A DNA stretch of 64,000 nt from Actinokineospora spheciospongiae. GTDB lineage: Bacteria > Actinomycetota > Actinomycetes > Mycobacteriales > Pseudonocardiaceae. Position 1 is the stretch's first letter, and every line of letters begins with the position of its first letter. Shown in pieces: positions 54,448-64,000 of this stretch. The translations under genes and the position numbers were made by a program. Below the pieces are notes generated by a model. It saw only the letters and a list, made by a program, of their open reading frames with translations, was not told the origin of the DNA and ran no database searches. Location: contig NZ_AYXG01000203.1 in NCBI RefSeq assembly GCF_000564855.1, forward strand, positions 38,635 to 102,634, read 5' to 3'.

Positions 54448-55515
54448 GTGAACGCGACCAGCACGGACGTGGCCGGAGCCGGGGTCTCGCCGATCGACTG
54501 GGCGGTGGCGGTCTCCACCGCCCGCAGGCTGGCCCGTCCCGGGCCGGTCGTGCCCAGGAGCGAGGCCGACGCCTCGGTGGCCCGGCTGCGCTCGATCACC
54601 GCCGAGGCCGAGGGGCACGTGCGCGCGCTGACCGGGCTCGGCGACGGGTTGCCGCTGCTCGACGGCGACGTGGTCGACCGCGACGGTTGGATCGCCGCGG
54701 CCGCCGCGAGCATTTCGGCGCTGACCGACGGCGCCCTGCCCGCGCGGTCGGGCCGGGTCGTCGCCGGTGTGCTGTCCGGGACCGCCGGGGTGCAGGCCGG
54801 GGCGGTGCTGGCGTACCTGAGCAGCCGCGTGCTGGGGCAGTACGACCCGTTCGCGGGGGACTCCGGGCGGTTGCTGCTGGTCGCGCCGAACATCGTCGCC
54901 GCGCGGCGGTCGCTGGAGGTGGACGCGCAGGACTTCGACATGTGGGTGTGCCTGCACGAGTGCACGCACCGGTTGCAGTTCACCGCCGTGCCGTGGCTGC
55001 GGGACTACTTCGCCGAGCAGGTCGCCACCTTCGTCGGGGGGCTCGACGACTCCGCCGACAACGCCCTGTCGCGGCTGCCGGAACTGCTCAAGTCCGCCAG
55101 GGCCAAGCCGGACCCGACGTCGTCCGCCGGGCCGATGGGCGTGCTGGAACTGCTCCAGTCGCCCGCCCAGCGCGCGGTGTTCGACCGGCTGATCGCGCTG
55201 TCGACCCTGCTGGAGGGCCACGCCGACCACGTCATGGACGCCGTCGGGCCGCTCGTGGTGCCCAGCGTGGGGACCATCCGCCAGCGGTTCACCGCCCGGC
55301 GCAAGGGCGGAGGTCTGCTCGACCGCGTGCTGCGCAGCCTGCTGGGCATCGACGCGAAGATGAAGCAGTACGCGGTCGGCGCGAAGTTCACCACCGAGGT
55401 CGTCGAGACCGTGGGGATGCGGGCGTTCAACACCATCTGGACCTCCCCGGAGACGCTGCCGCTGCGCGCGGAGCTGAGCGACCCGCAGGCCTGGGTCCGC
55501 CGCGTCGCCCCGTGA
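54448..55515 (+). CDS. Zinc-dependent metalloprotease (DUF2342)
   Basis: A 355-residue protein of the actinobacterial family once described as F420-biosynthesis associated. The zinc motif is H170-E-C-T-H174 in CLHECTHRLQF; a downstream glutamate ligand is likely in LLEGHADHVMDAVG. The N-terminus begins MNATSTDVAGAGVSPIDWAV. The physiological substrate is unknown. The GTG at 54448 has TAGCTT 7 nt upstream and no ribosome site, so it is probably leaderless. The next gene starts in its stop codon (GTGA). Confidence 0.87.
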   Translation: MNATSTDVAGAGVSPIDWAVAVSTARRLARPGPVVPRSEADASVARLRSITAEAEGHVRALTGLGDGLPLLDGDVVDRDGWIAAAAASISALTDGALPARSGRVVAGVLSGTAGVQAGAVLAYLSSRVLGQYDPFAGDSGRLLLVAPNIVAARRSLEVDAQDFDMWVCLHECTHRLQFTAVPWLRDYFAEQVATFVGGLDDSADNALSRLPELLKSARAKPDPTSSAGPMGVLELLQSPAQRAVFDRLIALSTLLEGHADHVMDAVGPLVVPSVGTIRQRFTARRKGGGLLDRVLRSLLGIDAKMKQYAVGAKFTTEVVETVGMRAFNTIWTSPETLPLRAELSDPQAWVRRVAP

Positions 55516-56450
55516 GCCGTCCGCACCCGGCGGTCGCCGAGACCCGGGTGGCGGTGCGGGCGCTGCTCGACGGGTGCGGTGACCGGGTGTTCGTCGCGGT
55601 GTCCGGCGGGGCGGACTCGCTCGCGCTGGCCGCCGCCACCCGGCACGTCGCCGACCGGGTCGAGGGGCTGGTCGTCGACCACGGGTTGCAGGCGGGTTCG
55701 GCCGAGGTCGCCGCGCGCGCCGCCGACCAGCTCGAACACTTGGGCCTCGACGCCGTGCACGTGCTGCCCGTCGTGGTCGAGGGGCGCGGCGGGGTGGAGG
55801 CGGCGGCCAGGCGGGCCCGGTACGCGGCGCTGCGCGCGGCCGCCGGGGACGACCTGGTGCTGCTCGGCCACACCCGCGACGACCAGGCCGAGACCGTGCT
55901 GCTCGGACTCGGCCGCGGCTCCGGGCCGCGCTCCATCGCCGGGATGCGCGCCCGCGACGGCTCCTGGGGCCGCCCGTTCCTCGGCGTCGCCCGCGCCACG
56001 ACCGAGCTGGCCTGCGCCGCGCAGGGCCTCACCCCCTGGCAGGACCCGCACAACAGCGACCCGCGGTTCACCAGGGTCCGGCTGCGCCACGAGGTGCTGC
56101 CGCTGCTGGAGGAGGTCCTGCAGGGCGGCGTGGCCGGTGCGCTCGCCCGGACCGGCGCCCAGCTCCAGGACGACCTGGCCGCCCTCGACGAGCTGGCCGC
56201 CGACCTCTACACCCCGTCGCCGGACGGGCTGGCCGTCGACCGGCTCGCGGGCGCCCCCGCCGCGCTGCGCAGGCGGGTGCTGCGGCGCTGGCTGACCGAC
56301 GCGGGCGCACCCGAGCTGACCGACGCCCACCTGCGGGCCGTCGACACCCTGATCACCCGCTGGCGCGGCCAGCGGGGCATCGCCGTGCCGGGCGGTTTGG
56401 TGGCTCGCCGCGCACGTGGCAGGCTGACCTGCGACCGGTCGGAGAGCTGA
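55512..56450 (+). CDS. tilS: tRNA(Ile)-lysidine synthase
   Basis: A 312-residue N-type ATP pyrophosphatase that makes lysidine at C34 of tRNA-Ile(CAU). The PP-loop [14 protein letters not shown] lies at about residues 29-42. [35 protein letters not shown] and [20 protein letters not shown] are characteristic. It overlaps the protease gene by 4 bp (GTGA) and lies 10 bp before hpt, the conserved tilS-hpt-ftsH order. Confidence 0.94.
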   Translation: MSRPHPAVAETRVAVRALLDGCGDRVFVAVSGGADSLALAAATRHVADRVEGLVVDHGLQAGSAEVAARAADQLEHLGLDAVHVLPVVVEGRGGVEAAARRARYAALRAAAGDDLVLLGHTRDDQAETVLLGLGRGSGPRSIAGMRARDGSWGRPFLGVARATTELACAAQGLTPWQDPHNSDPRFTRVRLRHEVLPLLEEVLQGGVAGALARTGAQLQDDLAALDELAADLYTPSPDGLAVDRLAGAPAALRRRVLRRWLTDAGAPELTDAHLRAVDTLITRWRGQRGIAVPGGLVARRARGRLTCDRSES

Positions 56451-56460
56451 GAGGACACCC

Positions 56461-57006
56461 GTGTACGACGGCGACATCGCCTCCGTGCTCATCACCGAGC
56501 AGCAGATCAGCGAGAAGATCTCCGAACTGGCCGAGCAGGTCGCGAAGGACTACCCGGAGACCGGTGCGGACCTGGTGCTCGTCGGGGTGCTCAAGGGCGC
56601 GGTCATGTTCATGACCGACTTCGCCCGCGCGCTGCCGGTGCCGGTGCAACTGGAGTTCATGGCGGTCAGCTCCTACGGCTCGGCCACCTCCTCCTCCGGC
56701 GTCGTGCGCATCCTCAAGGACCTCGACCGCGACATCGCGGGCCGCGACGTGGTGATCGTCGAGGACATCATCGACTCCGGCCTGACGCTGTCCTGGCTGC
56801 TCAAGAACCTGGCCTCGCGCAACCCCCGCTCGCTGGAGGTCTGCACGCTGCTGCGCAAGCCGGACGCGGTCAAGGTCGAGGTGCCGGTGAAGTACGTGGG
56901 CTTCGAGATCCCCAACGAGTTCGTGGTCGGCTACGGCCTCGACTACGCCGAGCGGTACCGCGACCTGCCCTACATCGGCACGCTGGACCCCAAGGTCTAC
57001 AGCTGA
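56461..57006 (+). CDS. hpt: Hypoxanthine phosphoribosyltransferase
   Basis: A 181-residue purine-salvage enzyme converting hypoxanthine or guanine with PRPP to IMP or GMP. The PRPP loop is [38 protein letters not shown] and [20 protein letters not shown] are typical Hpt segments. The GTG start has GAGAGGA 5 nt upstream. It forms an operon with tilS. Confidence 0.95.
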   Translation: MYDGDIASVLITEQQISEKISELAEQVAKDYPETGADLVLVGVLKGAVMFMTDFARALPVPVQLEFMAVSSYGSATSSSGVVRILKDLDRDIAGRDVVIVEDIIDSGLTLSWLLKNLASRNPRSLEVCTLLRKPDAVKVEVPVKYVGFEIPNEFVVGYGLDYAERYRDLPYIGTLDPKVYS

Positions 57007-57070
57007 CGACCGGGTAGCACGGGTCACGCCGCGGGGGCTTGACCGACGGGAACCCGGTCCGGTCGCCGGA

Positions 57071-57084
57071 CGTTGACGTCAACG
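57071..57084. promoter_or_regulatory. 14-bp palindrome upstream of ftsH
   Basis: CGTTGACGTCAACG is a perfect palindrome 149 bp before the ftsH start, with a candidate -10 (TACTCT, 57131-57136) downstream. It could be an operator for ftsH; no regulator is identified. Confidence 0.35.
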
Positions 57085-57232
57085 GGCAGCCCAACCGCAC
57101 TTCGTCCGGTGGGGGTGCCCGAGCGGGCGGTACTCTGGGAGGACCGGAGGCCCCGTCCGGTGGGGCAATGGTCGTCATTGCCCTCACAGGCAAGTCAGGG
57201 AGGGTGGAGGCCGCCACCGCGGCCGTAAGTGC

Positions 57233-59542
57233 ATGGACCGCAAGCGCCTGCTACGCAACCCGCTGCTGTGGATCTTGGCAGTGTTGCTGATCTACTTCGC
57301 CGTCAGCATGCTGTTCGACGACACGCGCGGGTACACGACCGTACCCACCTCCAAGGCCGTCGCCGAGATCAGCAAGGGCAACGTCAAGACCGCCGAGCTG
57401 GGCGACAAGGAGCAGCAGCTCAAGCTCACCCTCCGCCAACCCGTCGAGCAGGACGGCCAACAGGTCACCCAGGTCCTGACCCAGTACCCCGCCGGGGCCA
57501 CCGGGCAGATCTACCAGGCCCTGATCGGCGCGGACGGCACCGAGTTCAAGACCGCGGTGACCCAGGACTCGTTCCTCACCCAGATCCTGATCTTCATCAT
57601 CCCGCTCGGCCTGCTGTTGCTGCTGCTGATGTGGATGATGAACAACGCCCAGGGCGGCGGGAACCGGGTCCTCAACTTCGGCAAGTCCAAGGCCAAGCAA
57701 CTGCCCAAGGACATGCCCAAGACGACGTTCGCCGACGTCGCGGGCGCCGACGAGGCCGTGGAAGAGCTCTACGAGATCAAGGACTTCCTGCAGAACCCGA
57801 GCCGCTACCAGGCGCTCGGCGCGAAGATCCCCAAGGGCGTGCTGCTCTACGGCCCGCCGGGAACCGGCAAGACCCTGCTGGCCAGGGCCGTCGCCGGTGA
57901 GGCCGGGGTGCCGTTCTACTCGATCTCCGGGTCGGACTTCGTGGAGATGTTCGTCGGCGTCGGCGCCTCCCGGGTGCGCGACCTGTTCGAGCAGGCCAAG
58001 CAGAACTCCCCGTGCATCATCTTCGTCGACGAGATCGACGCGGTCGGCCGCCAGCGCGGCGCGGGCCTCGGCGGCGGGCACGACGAGCGCGAGCAGACCC
58101 TCAACCAGTTGCTCGTCGAGATGGACGGCTTCGACGCCCGCGGCGGCATCATCCTGATCGCGGCCACCAACCGGCCCGACATCCTGGACCCGGCGCTGCT
58201 GCGCCCCGGCCGGTTCGACCGGCAGATCCCGGTGTCGGCCCCGGACCTGACCGGCCGCAAGAAGATCCTGCAGGTGCACTCCAAGGGCAAGCCGATCGCC
58301 CCGGACGCCGACCTCGACGGCCTGGCCAAGCGGACCGTCGGCATGTCCGGCGCCGACCTGGCCAACGTGCTCAACGAGGCCGCGCTGCTCACCGCCCGCC
58401 AGAACGGCACGCTGATCGACAGCGCCGCCCTGGAGGAGTCGGTCGACCGGGTCGTCGGCGGTCCGGCGCGCAAGAGCCGGATCATCTCCGACAAGGAGAA
58501 GAAGATCACCGCCTACCACGAGGGCGGGCACGCGCTCGCCGCGTGGGCGATGCCCGACCTGGAGCCGGTCTACAAGCTGACCATCCTGCCGCGCGGGCGC
58601 ACCGGCGGGCACGCGCTGGTCGTCCCCGAGGACGACAAGCAGCTCATGACCCGCTCGGAGATGATCGCCCGGCTGGTGTTCGCGCTCGGCGGCCGCTCGG
58701 CCGAGGAGCTGGTGTTCCACGAGCCCACAACCGGTGCCTCCAGCGACATCGACCAGGCCACCAAGATCGCCAAGGCGATGGTGACCGAGTACGGCATGAG
58801 CGCCCGGCTCGGCGCGGTCCGCTACGGCCAGGACCAGGGCGACCCGTTCCTGGGCCGGTCGATGGGCCACGGCGCCGACTACTCCCTCGAGGTCGCGCAC
58901 GAGATCGACGAGGAGGTGCGCGCGCTGATCGAGGCCGCGCACACCGAGGCGTGGGAGGTGCTCAACACCTACCGCGACATCCTCGACTCGCTGGTCGAGG
59001 AGCTGCTGGAGAAGGAGACGCTCACCCGCAAGGACCTGGAGCGGATCTTCTCCAACGTCGAGAAGCGGCCGAGGATCACCGCGTTCAACGACTTCGGCCA
59101 GCGCACCCCGTCGGACAAGCCGCCGATCAAGACCCGCCGCGAGCAGGCCATCGAGCGCGGCGAGCCGTGGCCGGAGGACAACGAGCGCGAGTCGGTGCCG
59201 ACGCCGGTGGCGGCCATCCCCGGCGCGGGTGACCTCCCCGGTGGCCCGCCCCACTCCAACCCGGGGCTGCCGCCGACGAACGGGACGCCCAACGGGACCC
59301 CGCCGCCCTACGGGCAGCCCGGACCCAACGGGACGCCCCCGCCGTACGGGCAGGCCTACCAGCCCGGCCGCAACTCGGGACCGCCGCACTACGGCGCCCC
59401 GCCCGGGTGGACCCCGGCCACCGGGCCGCAGGGCGGGCCGCCGCAGCAGTGGCAGCCCGGCCAGGGTGGGGGTCAGCCGCCGCGGGGTGACGATCCCAAC
59501 GGTCGGGAGCGGGACTCCGACGGACGCGGCAACGGTTCCTAA
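57233..59542 (+). CDS. ftsH: ATP-dependent zinc metalloprotease FtsH
   Basis: A 769-residue membrane AAA+ protease. Helices at about residues 10-28 and 118-140 bracket the extracytoplasmic domain. The Walker A is GPPGTGKT starting at G207; [20 protein letters not shown] is Walker B plus adjacent motif; the zinc site is H429-EGG-H433 in [12 protein letters not shown]. The C-terminal about 120 residues are Pro/Gly/Asn-rich with repeated NGTPPPYGQ units, an actinobacterial elaboration. ATG at 57233. It degrades misassembled membrane proteins and regulators. Confidence 0.96.
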   Translation: MDRKRLLRNPLLWILAVLLIYFAVSMLFDDTRGYTTVPTSKAVAEISKGNVKTAELGDKEQQLKLTLRQPVEQDGQQVTQVLTQYPAGATGQIYQALIGADGTEFKTAVTQDSFLTQILIFIIPLGLLLLLLMWMMNNAQGGGNRVLNFGKSKAKQLPKDMPKTTFADVAGADEAVEELYEIKDFLQNPSRYQALGAKIPKGVLLYGPPGTGKTLLARAVAGEAGVPFYSISGSDFVEMFVGVGASRVRDLFEQAKQNSPCIIFVDEIDAVGRQRGAGLGGGHDEREQTLNQLLVEMDGFDARGGIILIAATNRPDILDPALLRPGRFDRQIPVSAPDLTGRKKILQVHSKGKPIAPDADLDGLAKRTVGMSGADLANVLNEAALLTARQNGTLIDSAALEESVDRVVGGPARKSRIISDKEKKITAYHEGGHALAAWAMPDLEPVYKLTILPRGRTGGHALVVPEDDKQLMTRSEMIARLVFALGGRSAEELVFHEPTTGASSDIDQATKIAKAMVTEYGMSARLGAVRYGQDQGDPFLGRSMGHGADYSLEVAHEIDEEVRALIEAAHTEAWEVLNTYRDILDSLVEELLEKETLTRKDLERIFSNVEKRPRITAFNDFGQRTPSDKPPIKTRREQAIERGEPWPEDNERESVPTPVAAIPGAGDLPGGPPHSNPGLPPTNGTPNGTPPPYGQPGPNGTPPPYGQAYQPGRNSGPPHYGAPPGWTPATGPQGGPPQQWQPGQGGGQPPRGDDPNGRERDSDGRGNGS

Positions 59543-59587
59543 TGCGATGGTGGCGGCGTGTGGCCGCCGCGATCGACGGAGGTACCG

Positions 59588-60208
59588 ATGACCACAACGA
59601 ACAACGGGGCTGGGACGGCTGCCGTCCCAGCCCCGGCTTTCGACCCGGCCCGCGCCGAGAACGCGGTGCGGGAACTGCTCCTCGCCTGCGGTGAGGACCC
59701 CGACCGCGAGGGGCTGCGGGAAACCCCGGCCCGCGTGGCGCGGGCCTACGCCGAGCTGTTCGCCGGTCTCTACACCGAGCCCGACGCGGTGCTCGACAAG
59801 ACCTTCGACGTCAGCCACGAGGAACTGGTCCTGGTGACCGACATCCCGATGTACTCCACCTGCGAGCACCACCTGGTGCCGTTCCACGGCGTCGCGCACG
59901 TCGGGTACATCCCGGCGCTGACCGGCCGGGTCACCGGGCTGTCCAAGCTGGCCCGGCTGGTCGACCTCTACGCCAAGCGCCCGCAGGTGCAGGAGCGGTT
60001 GACCTCGCAGGTGGCCGACGCGGTGATGCGCAAGCTGGACGCGCGCGGCGCGATCGTGGTCATCGAGGCCGAGCACCTGTGCATGGCCATGCGCGGGGTC
60101 CGCAAGCCCGGCGCGCGCACGGTCACCTCCGCGCTGCGCGGGCAGTTCAAGACCTCGGCCTCCTCCCGCGCGGAGGCGATGCAGCTAATCAACGGGCGCA
60201 GCCGGTGA
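59588..60208 (+). CDS. folE: GTP cyclohydrolase I
   Basis: A 206-residue enzyme making 7,8-dihydroneopterin triphosphate, the first folate step. Zinc ligands are in [13 protein letters not shown] and [33 protein letters not shown] is also typical. GGAGGT lies 4 nt before the ATG, 46 bp after ftsH. The stop overlaps the start of folP (GTGA). Confidence 0.96.
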   Translation: MTTTNNGAGTAAVPAPAFDPARAENAVRELLLACGEDPDREGLRETPARVARAYAELFAGLYTEPDAVLDKTFDVSHEELVLVTDIPMYSTCEHHLVPFHGVAHVGYIPALTGRVTGLSKLARLVDLYAKRPQVQERLTSQVADAVMRKLDARGAIVVIEAEHLCMAMRGVRKPGARTVTSALRGQFKTSASSRAEAMQLINGRSR

Positions 60209-61038
60209 CCCTCCCCGACCCCGGCCGCTGCGCGGTGGTGGGCGTGCTGAACGTGACGCCCGACTCGTTCTCCGACGGCGGCCGCTACCTCGACGTGGAC
60301 GACGCGGTCCACCACGGCCTCGCGCTGTGGCGGCGCGGGGCCGACCTGGTCGACGTCGGCGGCGAATCCACCCGGCCCGGGGCGGCCAGGGTCGACGCGG
60401 CGACCGAGTCCGCGCGGGTGGTCCCGGTCGTGCGCGCGCTGGCCGCGGCCGGGGTCGCAGTCAGCGTCGACACCACCCGGGCCAGGGTGGCGGAGGCGGC
60501 GGTCGAGGCCGGGGCGCGGGTGGTCAACGACGTGTCCGGTGGGCTGGCCGACCCGGACATGGCGAAGGTCGCCGCCGCGACAGGGGTGCCGTGGGTCCTG
60601 ATGCACTGGCGCGGGCACAGCCGGGACATGGACTCCCTCGCCGAGTACACCGACGTCGTCGCCGAGGTCCGCGCCGAACTGCTCGCGCAGGTCGACGCCG
60701 CGGTCGCCGCCGGGGTGGCCACCGACCGGATCGTGCTCGACCCCGGGCTGGGCTTCGCCAAGAACGGCGCGCACAACTGGGCGCTGCTGCGCCACCTCGA
60801 CAGCCTGGTGGGGCTGGGCTTCCCGGTGCTGGTGGGAGCATCCCGCAAGCGTTTTCTCGGCACCCTGCTGGCCGCGCCGGACGGCACCCCGCGCCCACCG
60901 GACGGCCGGGAGGACGCCACCGCGGCGATCACCGCCCTGGCCGCCGCGGCCGGGGCCTGGGGGGTGCGGGTGCACGACGTCGACCGATCACTGGACGCGG
61001 TGGCCGTGGTGGCCGCCATGACGGGGGCTGCCGGATGA
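60205..61038 (+). CDS. folP: Dihydropteroate synthase
   Basis: A 277-residue TIM-barrel enzyme joining dihydropterin pyrophosphate with p-aminobenzoate; it is the sulfonamide target. [20 protein letters not shown] and [11 protein letters not shown] are the hallmark loops; [15 protein letters not shown] and [13 protein letters not shown] complete the pterin site. It is overlapped by folE (GTGA) and folB (ATGA). Confidence 0.96.
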   Translation: MTLPDPGRCAVVGVLNVTPDSFSDGGRYLDVDDAVHHGLALWRRGADLVDVGGESTRPGAARVDAATESARVVPVVRALAAAGVAVSVDTTRARVAEAAVEAGARVVNDVSGGLADPDMAKVAAATGVPWVLMHWRGHSRDMDSLAEYTDVVAEVRAELLAQVDAAVAAGVATDRIVLDPGLGFAKNGAHNWALLRHLDSLVGLGFPVLVGASRKRFLGTLLAAPDGTPRPPDGREDATAAITALAAAAGAWGVRVHDVDRSLDAVAVVAAMTGAAG

Positions 61039-61415
61039 CCGACCGGATCACGCTGACCGGCCTGCGCGTGCGCGGGCACCACGGCGTCTTCGACCACGAG
61101 CGCCGCGACGGCCAGGAGTTCGTGGTGGACATCACGCTGTGGTTGGACCTGGCCGAGGCCGCCGCCACCGACGACCTGACCAAGACCGTGCACTACGGCG
61201 AACTGGCCGAGCGCGCGGCGAAGGTCGTCTCCGGTCCGCCGCGCGACCTGATCGAAACCGTCGCCGCCGAGATCGCCGACGCCGAGATGACCGACGACCG
61301 GGTGCACGCCGTGGAGGTCACCGTGCACAAGCCGTCGGCGCCGATCCCGCTGTCGTTCGCCGACGTGGCCGTCACGGTCCGCCGGTCGCGCCGCTCCCGG
61401 GGCGGGGCGCGGTGA
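61035..61415 (+). CDS. folB: Dihydroneopterin aldolase
   Basis: A 126-residue enzyme. It begins [20 protein letters not shown] and contains the conserved HYGELAERA and [20 protein letters not shown]. It releases glycolaldehyde to give 6-hydroxymethyl-dihydropterin. It overlaps folP and folK by 4 bp each. Confidence 0.95.
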   Translation: MTDRITLTGLRVRGHHGVFDHERRDGQEFVVDITLWLDLAEAAATDDLTKTVHYGELAERAAKVVSGPPRDLIETVAAEIADAEMTDDRVHAVEVTVHKPSAPIPLSFADVAVTVRRSRRSRGGAR

Positions 61416-61897
61416 GCCGGGCGGTGCTGTCGCTGGGGTCCAACCTCGGCGACCGGCTGGGACACCTGCGGTCGGCGGTCGAGGCCTTCGCGGCCGAGCT
61501 CGTCGCCGTGTCACCGGTCTACGAGACGGCCGCGTGGGGCGTGACCGACCAGCCGGACTTCCTCAACGCCGTCCTGGTCGTCTCGTCCCCCGACCTCGAC
61601 GGGTGGGGTTGGCTGCGCCGCGGGCAGGCGGCGGAGGACGCGGCAGGCCGGGTCCGCGAGCAGCGGTGGGGGCCGCGCACGCTCGACGTCGACGTGGTCA
61701 CCGTGGACGGTGTGACCAGCGACCACCCGGAACTGCTGCTGCCGCACCCGGGCACCGCGGAGCGGGCGACCGTGCTGGTCCCGTGGCTCGACGTCGAACC
61801 GGACGCGGTGCTGCCCGGGCGCGGCCCGGCGCGGGACCTGCTGTCCGCCCTGGACACCTCGGGCGTGCGGCGCCGGGACGACCTGGAGCTGCGGTGA
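61412..61897 (+). CDS. folK: 6-hydroxymethyl-7,8-dihydropterin pyrophosphokinase
   Basis: A 161-residue [24 protein letters not shown] and [16 protein letters not shown] (the RxLDxD-type metal site) identify it. [20 protein letters not shown] is the C-terminal hallmark. It starts in the folB stop (GTGA) and its stop overlaps the next gene. Confidence 0.95.
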   Translation: MSRAVLSLGSNLGDRLGHLRSAVEAFAAELVAVSPVYETAAWGVTDQPDFLNAVLVVSSPDLDGWGWLRRGQAAEDAAGRVREQRWGPRTLDVDVVTVDGVTSDHPELLLPHPGTAERATVLVPWLDVEPDAVLPGRGPARDLLSALDTSGVRRRDDLELR

Positions 61898-62358
61898 AGG
61901 CGACGAAGGCGGCCGACCTCATCCCATCGGGTGCAATCGGCGCCCTGATCGGGTATTTCGGTTGTCGGCTCCTCTACGGTTCCCTCCCGCCGCTGCCGAC
62001 CCTGGCCGGGCTCACCCTGCTCGTGCTCGCCGCCGTGGAGGCCGTGCTGGGGTACTCGCTGCGCTCGCGCATCCGGGGCAAGGGCGGCAAACCGGTGCAG
62101 GCGCTCGCGGCGGCCCGCGCCGTGGCGCTGGCGAAGGCGTCGTCCCTGCTCGGCGCGATCATGCTCGGCCTCTGGCTGGGCGTGCTCGGGTACGTGCTGC
62201 CGGAGAGCTCGCGGGTGTCGGCGGCCAAGCAGGACGTGCCGAGCGCCGTCGTCGGCGCCGCCTGCGCGGCGATCCTCATCGGCGCGGCGCTGTGGCTGGA
62301 GCACTGCTGCCGCACCCCGGACGACCCCTACCCCGATGATCGGCGATCAACAACGTGA
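61894..62358 (+). CDS. DUF3180 membrane protein
   Basis: A 154-residue protein with about four membrane helices (near residues 10-30, 36-52, 78-104 and 118-140). DUF3180 genes follow folK throughout actinobacteria; the function is unknown. The GTG start overlaps the folK stop, so it is co-translated with the folate enzymes. It ends 46 bp before the next gene. Confidence 0.87.
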   Translation: MKATKAADLIPSGAIGALIGYFGCRLLYGSLPPLPTLAGLTLLVLAAVEAVLGYSLRSRIRGKGGKPVQALAAARAVALAKASSLLGAIMLGLWLGVLGYVLPESSRVSAAKQDVPSAVVGAACAAILIGAALWLEHCCRTPDDPYPDDRRSTT

Positions 62359-62391
62359 GATCCATTTGGTCTCGTCGAGGTAACGGCCCGG

Positions 62392-62397
62392 TACGGT
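62392..62397 (+). promoter_or_regulatory. -10 box for leaderless DUF6779-like gene
   Basis: TACGGT ends 7 nt before the ATG at 62405 with no ribosome site in between. Confidence 0.55.
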
Positions 62398-62404
62398 AGG
62401 GCGC

Positions 62405-64000
62405 ATGACCGGCCGGACCGACACCTTCGACGAGCGGGACAGCGCCCCCACCGCGCGCCTGCTGCTCGTCGCGGCGCTGGGTCTGGCCCTCGCCTCCACC
62501 GCGGTGCTCGTCTTCAGCGATTCCCTCAAGTGGATGCGGCTGGGGGTCGTCGCCGCGCTGTGGGCCGCGCTCGCGGGGGCCTTCCTCGCCGCCCGCTACC
62601 GCAGGCAGGCCGGGGACCGCGCCGAGCGGGCGGCGGACCTGCAACACGTCTACGAGCTGGAGCTGGAACGCGAGGTCGCCGCCCGGCGCGAGTTCGAGCT
62701 GGAGACCGCGGCCGAGGCCGAGCGCGCCGCGCAGGAGAAGGCGGGCACCGACCTCGCCGAGCTGCGCGAGGAGCTCAAGGCCATGCGCGAGCACCTGCAA
62801 CAGCTCCTCGGCGGCGGCGAGGTCCTCGTCGAGCGCTTCGCCCTGCACGCCGAGGCCACCCGGATGCGCGGCGTGGCCGAGGAGAACCGCGGCTCGAAAC
62901 CCCTGCGCCGCATCACCGCCGCGGGCGACGCCTCCACCGAGATGATGGGCCGCGTCGGCAAACCCCCGGTCGAACGCCCCGACGGCTGGTTCGAGGGCGA
63001 CCGCATGGACCCGGACTGGCAGCCGTCGTGGGACAGCGACGAGCAACCGGCGGTGGTCTCCGGCCAGGGCAGCCGCCCGGTCACCGCCCGCAGGCGCACC
63101 GTCCCGGAAACCGCCCGCCAGCAGCCCGCCGCCGAACCCCCCCGCAGGCCCACCACCCGCCAGGCCCCACCCAACCGCACCGAGTCCCGCCCCCGCGCCG
63201 ACGCCTTCCCCCCGGTCGCCAACCCCGGCGGCGGCAGACCCCTGCGCACCGACGAGGCGGAACGCCTCCGCGAACCGGACCCCCGCCGGACCCCCGGCGC
63301 CCACCCCACCAGGCAGGGCGCCGCGTTCCCGGCCGAGCAGGAGAGCTCCCGCCCCGTCGGCCAGGACACCCGCCGCGCCCAACCCGGGTCCCCGGAGCAG
63401 GACCAGCGCCGCCCCCAGCAGAGCGGCGCCTTCCCGTCCCAGCCGGAAAACGCCCGAGGCGAACCCGCACCGGGCACCCCCCCCACACCAGACCCGCGCC
63501 GACAACAAGCCCCACCCGACCCCGAAGCCCCCCGCCGCGACGGCGCCCCGCGCAGGCAACAGGCCCCGATCGACTCCGACAGCGCCCGCCGCGAACCGCC
63601 CACCAGCGCGTTCCCGGCCCAAGACCCCCGCCGCCAGCAGGCGACCAGCGCCCACCCGGAGTCCGCTCGCCCCGACCAGCGCAGACAGACCGCCGCGGCG
63701 TTCCCCACCGAGCCCCACCCCGACCAGCCCCGCCGCGCCCCGGACCCGACCCGCGCCGCGCCCGATCAGCCCCCCGCCACCCGCCGCCCCGCCCCCGCCG
63801 ATTTCCCCGCCGACCCCGGCCGCAGGCACCCGGCCGAGCAGGCGCCCGGCTCCCACCCACCCCCCGACCCCCGCAGGCAGGCGGCGGGATCAGGCAGGTA
63901 CACCCCGTCCGGCACGTTCCTCCCCGTGGAGCGCAGGCCGGAGGAGTCGGTGGATGCCGCAGGCCGTCGCCGCGCGCCCACGGGGACGTTTCCCGCTGTG
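62405..64000 (+). CDS. DUF6779-like membrane protein with long disordered tail, partial
   Basis: The frame is open for 532 codons and runs off the window. Two N-terminal membrane helices (about residues 18-38 and 43-63) are followed by a charged coiled coil (EREVAARREFELETAAEAER, about 75-140) and the conserved-looking GRVGKPPVERPDGWFEGDRM. From about residue 210 the protein is Pro/Arg/Gln/Ala-rich with loose repeats of DPRRQQ/AFPxQ units, predicted disordered. This matches the actinobacterial DUF6779 type found after folK-DUF3180. Its C-terminus is not seen. Confidence 0.78.
   Translation, partial: MTGRTDTFDERDSAPTARLLLVAALGLALASTAVLVFSDSLKWMRLGVVAALWAALAGAFLAARYRRQAGDRAERAADLQHVYELELEREVAARREFELETAAEAERAAQEKAGTDLAELREELKAMREHLQQLLGGGEVLVERFALHAEATRMRGVAEENRGSKPLRRITAAGDASTEMMGRVGKPPVERPDGWFEGDRMDPDWQPSWDSDEQPAVVSGQGSRPVTARRRTVPETARQQPAAEPPRRPTTRQAPPNRTESRPRADAFPPVANPGGGRPLRTDEAERLREPDPRRTPGAHPTRQGAAFPAEQESSRPVGQDTRRAQPGSPEQDQRRPQQSGAFPSQPENARGEPAPGTPPTPDPRRQQAPPDPEAPRRDGAPRRQQAPIDSDSARREPPTSAFPAQDPRRQQATSAHPESARPDQRRQTAAAFPTEPHPDQPRRAPDPTRAAPDQPPATRRPAPADFPADPGRRHPAEQAPGSHPPPDPRRQAAGSGRYTPSGTFLPVERRPEESVDAAGRRRAPTGTFPAV

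Noticed and set aside
57251..60076. A minus-strand open frame of about 940 codons opposite ftsH and folE
   Set aside because: Antisense to two essential enzymes and composed of low-complexity residues typical of shadows.

Overview
The window is high-GC (roughly 70-73 % by eye) chromosomal DNA from a filamentous actinomycete, most likely of the order Pseudonocardiales (Actinokineospora/Saccharothrix/Lentzea-like). This rests on gene order: the HAD - 6C RNA - ssd - tad - helicase - topA - dTMP kinase/holB neighbourhood and the tilS - hpt - ftsH - folE-P-B-K block are both actinobacterial and resemble the corresponding stretches of Mycobacterium. GTG starts, ATGA/GTGA gene overlaps and leaderless promoters (a -10 box 6-7 nt before the start codon) recur throughout. 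The genus is an inference.

Layout. 1-5313: a minus-strand cell-wall-recycling operon (nagZ, namZ, an AmiE-like serine hydrolase) followed by a MurR/RpiR regulator cut by the window edge; a 13-bp motif is shared by the two promoters. 5800-12489: a HAD hydrolase pseudogene, the 6C small RNA, then ssd, tadA, tadB, tadC, a small pilin, tadE and a TadE-like protein with a Pro/Gly/Ala-repeat extension. Tandem repeats separate tadB from tadC. 12845-26658: a prim-pol-like protein, an MrfA/YprA-type helicase, hppA, a lipoprotein, an Rv3647c-like protein, topA, an MFS-thymidylate-kinase fusion whose kinase P-loop is destroyed, and holB. 26659-29125: a repeat-bearing intergenic region, a secreted surface protein and tRNA-Thr(CGU).

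29382-35608 is the most unusual region. It holds a Crp-like regulator, then four tightly packed genes: a class III nucleotidyl-cyclase-like protein, a P-loop NTPase, a band-7/SPFH-like coiled-coil protein and a DUF4407 membrane protein, closed by a strong terminator. The C-terminus of the cyclase-like protein and the N-terminus of the NTPase carry the same short Gly/Asn motif, resembling bacterial amyloid-signalling (RHIM-like) sequences. I read this as a candidate membrane-linked signalling or conflict system; its function is inferred.

35660-49522: an MpaB-family pseudogene, a PNPOx-like protein, a kinase/envelope-protein cluster, an F420-dependent oxidoreductase and gamma-carbonic anhydrase with overlapping divergent promoters, a LysR regulator, a thioesterase, a ZTP-riboswitch-controlled glyA, a MarR/MFS efflux pair, an intradiol-dioxygenase-like lipoprotein, a SMI1-like protein and ppa. 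49648-64000: a PBP4-type carboxypeptidase with an about 1,130-residue repetitive, His-rich N-terminal region, a DUF2342 zinc protease, tilS, hpt, ftsH, the folate genes folE-folP-folB-folK, a DUF3180 membrane protein and the start of a long disordered DUF6779-like membrane protein.

All domain assignments were made by reading motifs; no database search was run.
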